Shown here piece by piece: positions 1 through 8,896 of a stretch of DNA of 64,000 nucleotides. Source of the DNA: Algicoccus sp048820935 (GTDB lineage Bacteria; Pseudomonadota; Gammaproteobacteria; Burkholderiales; Burkholderiaceae_B); assembly GCF_048820935.1 (NCBI RefSeq), contig NZ_JBMERD010000005.1:1-64000 (forward strand), in the 5' to 3' direction. The translations under genes were made by a program, and so were the position numbers. A model generated the notes under the pieces. The model did no database searches, was not told the origin of the DNA, and worked only from the letters and a program-made list of their open reading frames with translations. Position 1 is the first letter of the stretch; each line of letters begins with the position of its first letter.

Positions 1-99
1 TAGGCGTCAACTTCCCAACTCTGCCGAGGGTCATTGAAAAAGCAACTTAATTATTGAGCAAGTGGCTCAAATGAGGTTGACACGTTCCGCAGCTTATGC

Positions 100-1611
100 G
101 TGTCAAATATTCAAAATCTAGATGAATCAACAACGGGTCGGATACGTCACATCACTTATGTCCAGATTATGAGTCCGGTGTTGAATACAAACGACGAGGT
201 GACAGGGCTATTGGTGGGTGAGTTGAGGCTAGACCATTTGTTTGTGTGGTTTGATGATTTGCTTCATAACACGTCACCAGATGCTCAACTTGAAGTATTT
301 AATACCGCGGGCGAACGTTTGTTTCCTGTGAATGGTGTCTTGTTGCCAAAAGAGGTCCAAACTGCACTTAACAAGACATCAGCCGAAAACTCATCACCAG
401 CATTTGTCGAGCAAGTCGAAGGTGGGGTGTTTGTGAATCGGACGATGTATCCCATTACCGTGTTTGAAGGGACGCTCATCCGCCCCTACACCGTGAGCGC
501 GCAAGGTCAATGGACCTCAAATGCCAGAGCTTTAAACTGGCAAGCGCAAATCTTTCTGTCGAAGGCAGCGTGGTTTCCAAAGTCGATACTTGCCCAACCT
601 TGGGCGCAGGGTGTTTTGGGGGTTTTGCTAATTGGTTTGGCGGTTGGTTGTTGGTTGCTAGCACGGACCCAACGTATGCGTGCTTGGGTGGCTAGTATGC
701 AAACTCGATATGCTGATGAACTAAGCGATCTGTATGAAAATGCACCCGTCTGCTATCAGTCAGTCGGTGCGGATGGTTATTACGTCCGCATGAATCAGAC
801 CGGCTTGGATTGGCTTGGTTATACCCGTGAAGAGGTCATCGGAAAAATGCATTATCGCGAGATTTTGCAGCCGGAGATGGATGCTTATGGCAACCTAAAA
901 GAGGATTATCTAGACATCTTGTCACAGCCACAGGGTGTTTTACAGGATTATCCCATGTGGATGCGCCGTAAAGACGGTAGCCACTTTCCAGTGTCTTTGT
1001 CGGCCAGCTTGGTACATGACGATCGTCAGCGACTTTTATTGGTGCGAACCAGTATTACGGATCGGACACATCGCTATCAGCTCGAAGAGCGCTTGCGTGA
1101 ACTGGCTTACACCGACGAGCTCACTGGTGCCATTAACCGTCGACAGTTTTTTGCGATGTCAGAGATGATTCTGAAGCGGGGTGAGCGTGAGAATACGCAT
1201 CATGTGTTGCTGGCACTGGATATCGATCATTTCAAACGGGTCAATGACACCTATGGGCATGACATCGGTGATGAAACCCTCAAAGTGTTTGTGAAGACTT
1301 GCGTGCAAAGTGTACGCACATCAGATCTGGTGGCCCGTTTGGGCGGCGAGGAGTTTTCTATTCTGTTGCTTAATCAGACGATGGAAACAGGGCTGGTGGT
1401 TGCTGAACGGATCAGAGCCAATGTGCAAGCACTGAAGATGCCCATGAAAGATGGTTCGGTTTTGCAATTCACGGTATCTATTGGTGTTAGCACCTTGACC
1501 ACCACGATTGGTTTGGACGCCGCGTTGAAATTGGCCGATGAAAGACTGTATGCGGCCAAGGCGATGGGACGAAACCGTGTCGTGTCGACATCAGAAACGG
1601 ATGCTGAATGA
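100..1611 (+). CDS. 5'-truncated PAS-GGDEF diguanylate cyclase
   Basis: The protein ends in a GGDEF domain that would make cyclic di-GMP. The active-site loop reads GGEEF near residue 416, and an RxxD inhibitory site (RTSD) sits five residues before it. In order one sees the C-terminal part of an extracytoplasmic sensor domain, one membrane segment (about residues 167-187), a PAS domain from about 212, and GGDEF. It is a close paralogue of the 680-aa protein at 2151-4193 but lacks that protein's first membrane helix and most of the sensor domain. Weak homology runs a few codons upstream of the GTG at 100 and then meets an in-frame TGA at 55-57 and a TAG at 1-3. The only available start is this GTG, with no clear ribosome site. 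I therefore suspect a decayed or 5'-truncated copy; whether it is expressed is unknown. Confidence 0.7.
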   Translation: MSNIQNLDESTTGRIRHITYVQIMSPVLNTNDEVTGLLVGELRLDHLFVWFDDLLHNTSPDAQLEVFNTAGERLFPVNGVLLPKEVQTALNKTSAENSSPAFVEQVEGGVFVNRTMYPITVFEGTLIRPYTVSAQGQWTSNARALNWQAQIFLSKAAWFPKSILAQPWAQGVLGVLLIGLAVGCWLLARTQRMRAWVASMQTRYADELSDLYENAPVCYQSVGADGYYVRMNQTGLDWLGYTREEVIGKMHYREILQPEMDAYGNLKEDYLDILSQPQGVLQDYPMWMRRKDGSHFPVSLSASLVHDDRQRLLLVRTSITDRTHRYQLEERLRELAYTDELTGAINRRQFFAMSEMILKRGERENTHHVLLALDIDHFKRVNDTYGHDIGDETLKVFVKTCVQSVRTSDLVARLGGEEFSILLLNQTMETGLVVAERIRANVQALKMPMKDGSVLQFTVSIGVSTLTTTIGLDAALKLADERLYAAKAMGRNRVVSTSETDAE

Positions 1612-1638
1612 TTCACAGTCCATCAAAGCGCGTGAGGC

Positions 1639-1968
1639 TTAGGTGTTTGGTGGCATAAGCTGTTGGATGACGGCCTGAATCTGACGATCCTGTAATTGAC
1701 CCAATGAGATTTTTTTGCTTCGGCTGGTTTGCCCTGAAACTAGTTGGACGGCTGATTTGGGTAACTTTAAAGTGTCTGCAAACCATTTCAAGAGGGCGGC
1801 ATTGGCCTTGCCATCGACGGGTGGCGACATGATGGCCATTTTAAGCGCCTCACCATGCTCACCAATCACTCGGGTCGTTCTGGCACCGGGTTGCAAACGA
1901 ATGTGAATGATCAAGCCACGCTGGCTGTTATCTGCCCAAACGGGCAACTGAAAATTCGTGTCAGACAT
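1639..1968 (-). CDS. DUF167 (YggU-type) family protein
   Basis: This 109-residue protein matches the DUF167/YggU family, small conserved proteins of unknown biochemical role. The recognisable core is the LQPGARTTRV segment followed by MSPPVDGKANAALLKWFA and the VSGQTSRSKKISL stretch, the conserved pattern of this fold. Length is normal for the family (about 95-120). It lies on the minus strand between two plus-strand diguanylate cyclase paralogues, which suggests those two arose by duplication around it or were rearranged. In related bacteria DUF167 genes often follow a YggT gene; none is present here. Confidence 0.85.
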   Translation of the reverse strand: MSDTNFQLPVWADNSQRGLIIHIRLQPGARTTRVIGEHGEALKMAIMSPPVDGKANAALLKWFADTLKLPKSAVQLVSGQTSRSKKISLGQLQDRQIQAVIQQLMPPNT

Positions 1969-2150
1969 GTTTTTCCTAAGAATTCGCTATATTCAGACTC
2001 TAGTAGTGTAGTCTGAGTCCGTCTGTCGGATCTGATGATTCGAGGCGGACTCGGTGTGATCACTGCATATGGTCTCTTTTTTGAAGATACAAGGCAAAGC
2101 GCTTTACGGTCTTCGTTTGACGCGCTTTGTAGAGCCAATGGTGAATTTCG

Positions 2151-4193
2151 ATGAAACACGAAGCAAACCCCGAGCACGATTTGCATTTGCATGAGCAAGG
2201 ATTGAAAACTTCAGCAGAATCCATTTCAGAATGGGCGATATTTTGGCGGGCCTTCAGTTATTTTGGTGCAATTGTCTTGGTTATGCTCTTGGTGGCTTGG
2301 CCTGGATATAGCGAACTGATGGCGGCTCGTCGTGATTCACAAATTGAAGCACAACAAGCGTATCTGAAGCTATTTGAGCAAAAAACCAATCAAGAAATTC
2401 ATACTACGGGCTCCATTATCAAACTGATGTCACGCTTAATGCTGACTCATTTTGCGACGACACAAGCTGGTCGCCAACCAGAAGATTGGTTGGGTTTTCA
2501 GGATCATTTGCGTCGAGTTAAACGAACATTTCCCTTTCTATCGAGTTTGCGTCTCTATGATGAACGGGGTGGTTTGATCATCTCGTTAGTCGATACGTCC
2601 AGAACGGCTGATGCGTTTGATCAGCGTTCTGCGAGTCTGGCCATGGCGCAGATGAAAAATATGCCTTACACAGATTTAATGTCGGCTTTGTATGTTTCGA
2701 ATGTGCGTACCTATGGTGAGCAGTCGTTGTCCAAAGAGTTCGATGCCTCTTTTGTGCAGATGATCAGCCCGGTCCTTAACGAGCAAGGAAATATTACTGG
2801 CTTTGTGGCCGGAGAAATTGGTCTGGACTCTTTGATTGTTTGGTTGGATCAGCTACTACAAAGTACTTTGACAGGCGCTTCACTTGAAGTCTTTGATACA
2901 GCTGGCAGACGTTTGTTTCCTGTCCGAGATGCGTTGTACGGGGAGTATTTTGATACGGATCAGCATGAATCGCTGGTCAGACAAATATTTGCGCCTGTAC
3001 AGATTGTGAATGATGGGGTTGTTGTCACGCAAGCTGTGTTTCCGATGGAAGCGTTTAAAGCCACACTGATTCAGCCAGTCACACTGAATGCAGATGATCA
3101 ATTTACGCAAAATCAGACTGGTCTGGTTTGGCACTTGCGCATTTTTATTCCAAAGTCTGCGTGGCTTTCTAAAACAATTCTCGCTCAACCTTGGGTACAA
3201 GCGGCGCTCGTGTTTTTATTGATTGCATTGGCGATTGGATGCTGGTCGCTAGCGCGCACGCAACGAGTCCGAGCATTGGTGGGGAAAATGCAGGCACAAT
3301 ACGCTGAAGAACTCTCAGACTTATATGAAAACGCACCTGTGTGCTACCAATCTGTGGGTGCGGATGGTTATTACCTGCGCATGAATCAGACTGGCTTGGA
3401 CTGGCTGGGCTATCGCCGTGAAGAAGTTGTCGGGAAGCTGCATTACAGTGAGATCCTTCAACCCGATCATGATAGTTACGGGAATATCCGTGAAGATCAT
3501 CTAGTTGCGTTGCAGTCACAAGGGGCTTTGATCGATTATCCAATGTGGATGCAAAGAAAAGATGGCAGTCGTTTTCCGGTGTCATTGTCGGCCAGTCTGA
3601 TGTACGACGATCAGGGGCAATTGCTCATGACCCGAAGCAGTATTACGGATATGTCGCAAAGGCGCTTGTTAGAGGACCGTTTGCATGAGATGGCTTATAC
3701 GGATGAGTTAACTGGTGCCATCAATCGACGACAGTTTTTTGCCTTGTCAGACATGATTCTTCGACAAGGTGAGCGTGAAGGTGCGCATCACGTTTTATTG
3801 GGGCTTGATATTGACCATTTCAAAGACGTCAATGACACCTACGGCCATGCCGTTGGCGATCAAGCATTGATTGAGTTTGTGCGCACTTGCCTGAAAAATG
3901 TTCGCCCGTCCGATTTGGTAGCCAGACTGGGTGGAGAAGAGTTTTCTATCTTGTTGGCTAATATCGATTTAGAAGTCGGCTTAGCGGTTGCTGAACGTAT
4001 TCGGACTCAGGTTCAGGCTTTAGAAGTACCAGTTGATGACGGTTCTGTGCTGCATTTCACTGTTTCGATTGGACTTGTGTCATTGACCGCTGAAACGGGT
4101 TTGGTGGCGGCGTTAAAGGCAGCAGACAAAATGTTGTATATCGCAAAAACTCAAGGGCGTAATCAGGTGGTTTACACATCAGAGCGAATTTGA
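2151..4193 (+). CDS. Membrane sensor PAS-GGDEF diguanylate cyclase
   Basis: A 680-residue inner-membrane signalling protein. It has an N-terminal membrane helix at about residues 29-50, a periplasmic sensor region of about 300 residues (probably Cache-like, inferred from position and length), a second helix at about 350-368, a PAS domain beginning near 392, and a C-terminal GGDEF domain. The catalytic loop is GGEEF near 593, with an RPSD (RxxD) product-inhibition site five residues upstream, so it should be an active, feedback-controlled cyclic di-GMP synthase. The ATG at 2151 is the natural start because it gives the short cytoplasmic tail before helix 1. It is the complete version of the paralogue at 100-1611; the two are strongly similar from the distal sensor region to the C terminus. 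Confidence 0.9.
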   Translation: MKHEANPEHDLHLHEQGLKTSAESISEWAIFWRAFSYFGAIVLVMLLVAWPGYSELMAARRDSQIEAQQAYLKLFEQKTNQEIHTTGSIIKLMSRLMLTHFATTQAGRQPEDWLGFQDHLRRVKRTFPFLSSLRLYDERGGLIISLVDTSRTADAFDQRSASLAMAQMKNMPYTDLMSALYVSNVRTYGEQSLSKEFDASFVQMISPVLNEQGNITGFVAGEIGLDSLIVWLDQLLQSTLTGASLEVFDTAGRRLFPVRDALYGEYFDTDQHESLVRQIFAPVQIVNDGVVVTQAVFPMEAFKATLIQPVTLNADDQFTQNQTGLVWHLRIFIPKSAWLSKTILAQPWVQAALVFLLIALAIGCWSLARTQRVRALVGKMQAQYAEELSDLYENAPVCYQSVGADGYYLRMNQTGLDWLGYRREEVVGKLHYSEILQPDHDSYGNIREDHLVALQSQGALIDYPMWMQRKDGSRFPVSLSASLMYDDQGQLLMTRSSITDMSQRRLLEDRLHEMAYTDELTGAINRRQFFALSDMILRQGEREGAHHVLLGLDIDHFKDVNDTYGHAVGDQALIEFVRTCLKNVRPSDLVARLGGEEFSILLANIDLEVGLAVAERIRTQVQALEVPVDDGSVLHFTVSIGLVSLTAETGLVAALKAADKMLYIAKTQGRNQVVYTSERI

Positions 4194-4373
4194 TTTTATT
4201 GTAAGCTTGATCTGTGTCATGTGTGTGCTCAGAAAACTTTGTCGAATTATTGGAATTTGAGCGATAATACTTACAGCCATCTGAAATCATCGATAGGCAT
4301 AAAAGTCATTGAATTGTTTGATTATTTTTTGCCGCGTGATGTGGTGTGTTTGTAATTTTCTGGGAGAAATGCA

Positions 4374-5483
4374 ATGAGTGGCATGATGAAAGCAGCTGTT
4401 TTTGTTGAACCGGGTCGGATTGAGCTTGTTGATAAGCGCATTCCTGATGTGGGGCCTAATGATGCACTGATCCGCATTACGACCACGACGATTTGCGGGA
4501 CGGATATTCATATTCTCAAAGGCGAGTATCCTGTTGAAAAAGGCTTGACCATTGGTCATGAACCTGTGGGTGTGATTGAAAAGCTCGGTAGCGCTGTGCG
4601 TGGCTACCGTGAAGGTCAGCGGGTGATTGCGGGTGCTATCTGCCCGAACTTTAATTCCTATGCCGCACAGGATGGTGCGCCATCACAAGATGGTTCATAC
4701 CTGACGTATGACCATGATCACAGTAATTGTGCTCACGTACATGGGTATCACGCTACGGCTGGCTGGCGTTTTGGGAACAAGATTGATGGAACACAAGCTG
4801 AATATGTTCTGGTGCCAGATGCGCAAGCAAACTTGGCACCTGTACCCGATGGCCTGACAGACGAAGAGGTTTTGATGTGCCCCGACATTATGTCGACCGG
4901 TTTTGTGGGTGCAGAAAACGCCAATATTAAAATCGGTGATACCGTCGTGATCTTTGCACAAGGTCCAATCGGATTGTGCGCAACCGCTGGTGCCCGTTTG
5001 TTGGGTGCAACCACAATTATCGCTGTGGACGGCAATGATCACCGTCTAGGAATCGCCAAGCAGCTGGGCGCGGACGTCACACTGAACTTCAAAAACTGCG
5101 ATGTGGTGGATGAAGTGATGAAGTTGACACACGGGCGTGGTGCCGATTCGGCGATTGAAGCTTTGGGTCTTCAGCAAACATTTTCGGATGCGTTGCGCTG
5201 CATTAAACCTGGTGGCACGTTGTCTAGCTTGGGTGTTTATTCAGAAGATCTGACAATTCCGATGAGCGCGTTTGCAGCTGGTCTGGGTGATCACACGATT
5301 CGTACAGCCCTGTGCCCAGGTGGTAAAGAGCGCATGCGTCGTTTGATGAATGTCATCGATTCTCATCGTCTTGATTTGGGTCTGCTCGTCACGCACCAGT
5401 ATGCATTGGATGACATCGTTGAGGCCTACGATTTGTTTGGCAACCAACGTGATGGTGTGCTCAAGATTGCCGTTAAGCCTTAA
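4374..5483 (+). CDS. Zinc-dependent alcohol dehydrogenase (MDR family)
   Basis: A 369-residue medium-chain dehydrogenase. Catalytic zinc ligands are visible as Cys41 in CGTD and His62-Glu63 in GHEP, and a nucleotide-binding region follows (GPIGLCATAGARLLGA). Residue patterns and the missing four-cysteine structural zinc loop resemble the bacterial secondary-alcohol (isopropanol-type) dehydrogenases. Between the catalytic and cofactor parts, around residues 90-130, there is a longer-than-usual segment with many His residues (DHDHSNCAHVHGYH). A ribosome site (GGGAG) precedes the ATG at 4374. The gene stands alone and ends in a strong terminator. Substrate cannot be read from the sequence. Confidence 0.85.
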   Translation: MSGMMKAAVFVEPGRIELVDKRIPDVGPNDALIRITTTTICGTDIHILKGEYPVEKGLTIGHEPVGVIEKLGSAVRGYREGQRVIAGAICPNFNSYAAQDGAPSQDGSYLTYDHDHSNCAHVHGYHATAGWRFGNKIDGTQAEYVLVPDAQANLAPVPDGLTDEEVLMCPDIMSTGFVGAENANIKIGDTVVIFAQGPIGLCATAGARLLGATTIIAVDGNDHRLGIAKQLGADVTLNFKNCDVVDEVMKLTHGRGADSAIEALGLQQTFSDALRCIKPGGTLSSLGVYSEDLTIPMSAFAAGLGDHTIRTALCPGGKERMRRLMNVIDSHRLDLGLLVTHQYALDDIVEAYDLFGNQRDGVLKIAVKP

Positions 5484-5508
5484 TCCTACAGACCGCTTTT
5501 AGATAAGT

Positions 5509-5546
5509 CACGGGCCGCCTCTTAAACAGGTGGCCCGTGGCTTTTT
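5509..5546 (+). terminator. Rho-independent terminator after the alcohol dehydrogenase
   Basis: A 12-bp stem (5509-5520 with 5528-5539, one G-T wobble) with a 7-base loop is followed by GCTTTTTGG. It lies 25 bases after the dehydrogenase stop codon. Confidence 0.85.
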
Positions 5547-5684
5547 GGGTTTGAGACAAGCTGAATTCCATGTCTGAATGTAGGCGTATGATAGTCATGT
5601 GCGCCTTGTGGATATTGGGCCTTTGACGGGGTGCTGTCACTTAAGCTGACAGGTAGGCCGATGAATTGTTTTTAGGAGAGTTTT

Positions 5685-7091
5685 ATGAGCGAGATGCGTC
5701 GCGAAACAGATAGTATGGGCGAAATTATGGTGCCCGCCGATAAGCTCTGGGGAGCGCAAACACAACGCTCAATCCAGTATTTCAGCATCGGCCGTGAAAT
5801 CATGCCATCTGAATTGATTCAGGCATTCGCGTATCTAAAAAAAGCGGCTGCCATTGTGAACCACGCGGGTGGGCGCCTTCCAAAAACACAATGTGATTTG
5901 ATTGTGCAGGTTTGTGATGAGTTGATTGCTGGTGAACATGAAGACATGTTTCCTTTGCACGTCTGGATGACGGGCAGTGGTACGCAGTTCAACATGAATA
6001 TCAACGAGGTGATTTCAAACCGCGCTTGCCAGATCGCTGGTACAGAGGTGGGCAGTAAAAAACCTGTGCACCCGAACGATCATGTGAATATGTCCCAGTC
6101 TTCCAATGACACGTTCCCGACAGCGATGTATATGGCCAGCGTCATGCAGGCACAGAATCATTTGATTCCAGCTGTGCAAGCGTTGCGTGATGCCATGGCA
6201 GAAAAGGCCGAGGAGTGGGCTGATATTGTCAAAATTGGGCGTACACACTTGCAAGATGCAACCCCTCTGACTCTAGGGCAGGAGTGGTCGGGCTTTGTGG
6301 GGATGCTGGATGACAACTTGCAGTGGATTGAGCGCGCTGTTCAGGATTTGTATGCGCTGACTTTAGGTGGCACGGCCGTTGGTACCGGTATTAATGCGGC
6401 ACCCGGTTTTGATATGGCTGCAGCCATTGAGATTGCTCGCTTGACAGGTATTCCGTTTGTGACTGCGCCCAATAAATTCACTACGCAAGGGTCACATGAT
6501 GCCTTAGTCAACTTTTCTGGCACTCTGAGAACACTGGCGAACTCGCTCTTTAAGATCGCTAATGACATTCGACTTGAAGCAGGTGGCCCGCGCGCTGGTT
6601 TGGCTGAGCTGGAGTTGCCAGAAAATGAGCCAGGTTCTTCAATCATGCCGGGTAAAGTCAATCCAACACAGGCTGAAGCACTGACCATGCTGTCGCTACA
6701 AGTGATGGCTAATGACGTGGCAGTTGGAATGGGTGGCTCAGGCGGTCATATGCAGATGAACGTTTACAAGCCTTTGATGATCTACAACGTTTTGCAGTCT
6801 ATCCGGTTGTTGGCAGATGGCAGCACAAACTTCCGTAAGTTCTTAGTCGAAGGCATCAAAGCCAATCGTAAACGCATTCAAGCGTACGTGGATCAATCGT
6901 TGATGCTAGTCACTGCACTGGCGCCTGTGATTGGTTACGACAAAGCCTCAGAAATTGCTCATCATGCGATGCACAACGATATGACGCTGAAAGATGCTGC
7001 ATTAGCTCTGAAGCATATCGAAGAAGCGGAATTTGATCGTATCGTGGATCCCAGCAAAATGGTGACACCGTACGTGGCAGGTAACGAGTAA
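5685..7091 (+). CDS. fumC: Class II fumarate hydratase
   Basis: FumC interconverts fumarate and L-malate in the TCA cycle. The 468-residue length is typical of the iron-independent class II enzyme. The superfamily signature GSSIMPGKVNP lies near residues 316-326, and the conserved segments TGSGTQFNMNINEV, SQSSNDTFPTAM and KIGRTHLQDA are all present. The ATG at 5685 has a TAGGAG ribosome site. The gene is single; its TCA partners (mdh, sdh, aconitases, citrate synthase) are at the other end of the window. Confidence 0.97.
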   Translation: MSEMRRETDSMGEIMVPADKLWGAQTQRSIQYFSIGREIMPSELIQAFAYLKKAAAIVNHAGGRLPKTQCDLIVQVCDELIAGEHEDMFPLHVWMTGSGTQFNMNINEVISNRACQIAGTEVGSKKPVHPNDHVNMSQSSNDTFPTAMYMASVMQAQNHLIPAVQALRDAMAEKAEEWADIVKIGRTHLQDATPLTLGQEWSGFVGMLDDNLQWIERAVQDLYALTLGGTAVGTGINAAPGFDMAAAIEIARLTGIPFVTAPNKFTTQGSHDALVNFSGTLRTLANSLFKIANDIRLEAGGPRAGLAELELPENEPGSSIMPGKVNPTQAEALTMLSLQVMANDVAVGMGGSGGHMQMNVYKPLMIYNVLQSIRLLADGSTNFRKFLVEGIKANRKRIQAYVDQSLMLVTALAPVIGYDKASEIAHHAMHNDMTLKDAALALKHIEEAEFDRIVDPSKMVTPYVAGNE

Positions 7092-7100
7092 AACTGAGTT

Positions 7101-7136
7101 CAGGTCTGTCCAGCCAGAGGGTGTCGGACAGATCTG
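7101..7136 (+). terminator. Hairpin after fumC
   Basis: An 11-bp stem with one wobble (7101-7111 with 7126-7136) lies just after the fumC stop. It is followed by an A-rich rather than a T-rich tract, so factor-independent termination in the plus direction is uncertain. Confidence 0.4.
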
Positions 7137-7308
7137 ATAAAAATAACACCCAAAAGAAAATAAACCTTTGAGCTCCAATTCTTTGATTGCTCGATATCCT
7201 TCTTCCCTCGAGAACGATCTTAATTGTTGTGATTGTTTTCTCTGTGCTAGATACGATTCGCAAATGTCCGCGATATCAGTTCGGTTGAGAGCATTTTTGA
7301 ATAATCGT

Positions 7309-7343
7309 CCCATCATTTCAGATAATCGATCTGAAATGATGGG
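7309..7343. terminator. Perfect 15-bp inverted repeat between fumC and the stress protein
   Basis: Perfect arms at 7309-7323 and 7329-7343 (CCCATCATTTCAGAT and its complement) surround a 5-base loop. It lies 22 bases beyond the stop of the minus-strand universal stress gene. No T-run follows on either strand, so it could be an mRNA 3'-end stabiliser or a rho-aided terminator. Confidence 0.5.
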
Positions 7344-7365
7344 ATAGATTGTAGTGTGATGTTGC

Positions 7366-8280
7366 TTAGAAGTATGAATCGTCTTCGTGTGCACGAGGTT
7401 GTGAGACCAAGACGTCCACTTTGGCCAGATTCAGAATAGATTGTGTAAAGCTGCCTAGCAGACGGTCACGTGTTGCGTGATGACCTTGTTTACCCGTAAT
7501 CATCAGATCACACTGTAAGCGTTCCTGTGCTTTGGGGATGCAAGTTGTGATATCACCTTCTAGAAGCTCCACGCTGAACTGATCCTCAGTCAAGCCCGCT
7601 TTCTTCGCTAGGTTAGTGAGCTCTTCAGTGGCCTGATCATAGGCGGTGTTGCGCAGTGTTTCAATCTGTTCTTTACGAATTAGGGCCAAACGAGACATAT
7701 CCTCAAGTGCAGTTTCTAATACGTTGACTAGCACGTAGTGGGCATCCGGTGCGTAGCGTCTAGCAGCACGAATGACAGAAGGTGTGGTCTTTGAGAAATC
7801 AACCAGCAACATGGCTTTTTCATAATCACGGGCTTCTTGAGTTTTGACGACCAGAACTGGTGCGGGTGATTCGTGTAAGACCGCCATGGTGGTGCTGCCG
7901 ATCAGCATTCGACGAATCGCGCCAAGGCCTTCGGAGCTCACAACAATCAGTTCAGCTTCATCTTCCTCAGCTTGTTCCGCAATCTCAATACTGGGTTGGC
8001 CAAGTCGTATGCGAGTCACGACGTTTAATTCACGTCCGACCATCAAACGATTAACGGTTTGATTTAAGGCTTGAGTCTGACGTTGGATACTTTCGTTTTC
8101 GACGTTTTTGGAGGAAGGACCGATTAGACCCTGTAGGCTAAAGACCAGATCCCGAGGCACCACGTGTAACACCGTGCATTCTGAACCGTTAAGTTGCGCT
8201 AGAGCCAATCCTCGAGAAATGGCGGCCATGGAGGGTTCTGATAAGTCGGTTGCAACCAGAATGGTGTTTAGATCTTTCAT
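7366..8280 (-). CDS. Universal stress protein, tandem UspA domains
   Basis: A 304-residue cytoplasmic protein made of two UspA-like domains. The first runs from residue 1 to about 150 and holds a GLGAIRRMLIGSTT nucleotide-loop pattern. The second runs from about 155 to the end with GHHATRDRLLGSFT. Both fit the Gly-x2-Gly-x9-Gly-Ser/Thr ATP-binding pattern of the family. I chose the ATG at 8280 because it starts exactly at the family-typical MKDLNTILVATDLS beta strand and has an AGGAAAAAG ribosome site; a longer upstream frame exists but has no support. Two-domain Usp proteins are thought to bind adenine nucleotides and help survival under stress; the exact role here is unknown. Confidence 0.9.
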   Translation of the reverse strand: MKDLNTILVATDLSEPSMAAISRGLALAQLNGSECTVLHVVPRDLVFSLQGLIGPSSKNVENESIQRQTQALNQTVNRLMVGRELNVVTRIRLGQPSIEIAEQAEEDEAELIVVSSEGLGAIRRMLIGSTTMAVLHESPAPVLVVKTQEARDYEKAMLLVDFSKTTPSVIRAARRYAPDAHYVLVNVLETALEDMSRLALIRKEQIETLRNTAYDQATEELTNLAKKAGLTEDQFSVELLEGDITTCIPKAQERLQCDLMITGKQGHHATRDRLLGSFTQSILNLAKVDVLVSQPRAHEDDSYF

Positions 8281-8503
8281 ACTTTTTCCTTGATGGTGTT
8301 GATAGGCACACCCTGAGGGCGCTGCGATGGCGATCACATATAGGTCAAGCGCGACCAAAGTCAGACATCAGAACGAGAGCAAATGTTGATTTAGAGATGA
8401 TCCTGTGTTGATCTGACTTTTTGTCATCCCATCCACTCTAAGGACAGTATATCCCTTCGTCTCTCTAAATAGGCAGGCAAAGCGTGACTTAGATTGGAGA
8501 CGA

Positions 8504-8896
8504 CTAGTGTTCACGGCCTAGTCCATCCAGAATTGAGCAGTCTGCGTATTCATCATTGGCACATTGATTCACGAGATGCTGGAGTGTATCGGCCATGTGT
8601 TGAAGGCTTTCAATTTTTTGATGCAAAGTCTCAAGATGGGTTTGCGCTAGCTTGCGTACCTGCGCACTTTGCCGCTTTTGGTCATTCCATAATTCCATCA
8701 GTGCCTGAATCTCAGCGATTGAAAATCCGAGTTCTCGGGCACGCCGAATAAAGGACAGTTGCTTTAAGTTTTGTTGGGTATACAGTCGATAGCCTTGTGG
8801 ACCTCGTTGAATTGGGGGTAGCAGTCCAATCTCTTCGTAATAACGAATCATCTTGGCGCTGACCCCACTTTGCGTGGCAGCTTGTCCGATATTCAT
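8504..8896 (-). CDS. cueR: CueR-type copper-responsive MerR regulator
   Basis: A 130-residue MerR-family activator. The N-terminal winged helix-turn-helix (MNIGQAATQSGVSAKMIRYYEEIGLL) is followed by a dimerisation helix, and near the C terminus the metal loop has two cysteines in CANDEYADCSIL. This matches the spacing of the Cu(I)/Ag(I) sensor loop of CueR. The gene overlaps the end of copA by ATGA (8893-8896), so the two are one transcript, and a MerR-type promoter lies upstream of copA. The expected role is to activate its own operon when cytoplasmic Cu(I) rises. Confidence 0.93.
   Translation of the reverse strand: MNIGQAATQSGVSAKMIRYYEEIGLLPPIQRGPQGYRLYTQQNLKQLSFIRRARELGFSIAEIQALMELWNDQKRQSAQVRKLAQTHLETLHQKIESLQHMADTLQHLVNQCANDEYADCSILDGLGREH

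Noticed and set aside
7002..7394. 130-codon minus-strand frame between fumC and the stress gene
   Set aside because: Overlaps the end of fumC, runs through the inverted repeat, and its composition is not protein-like.
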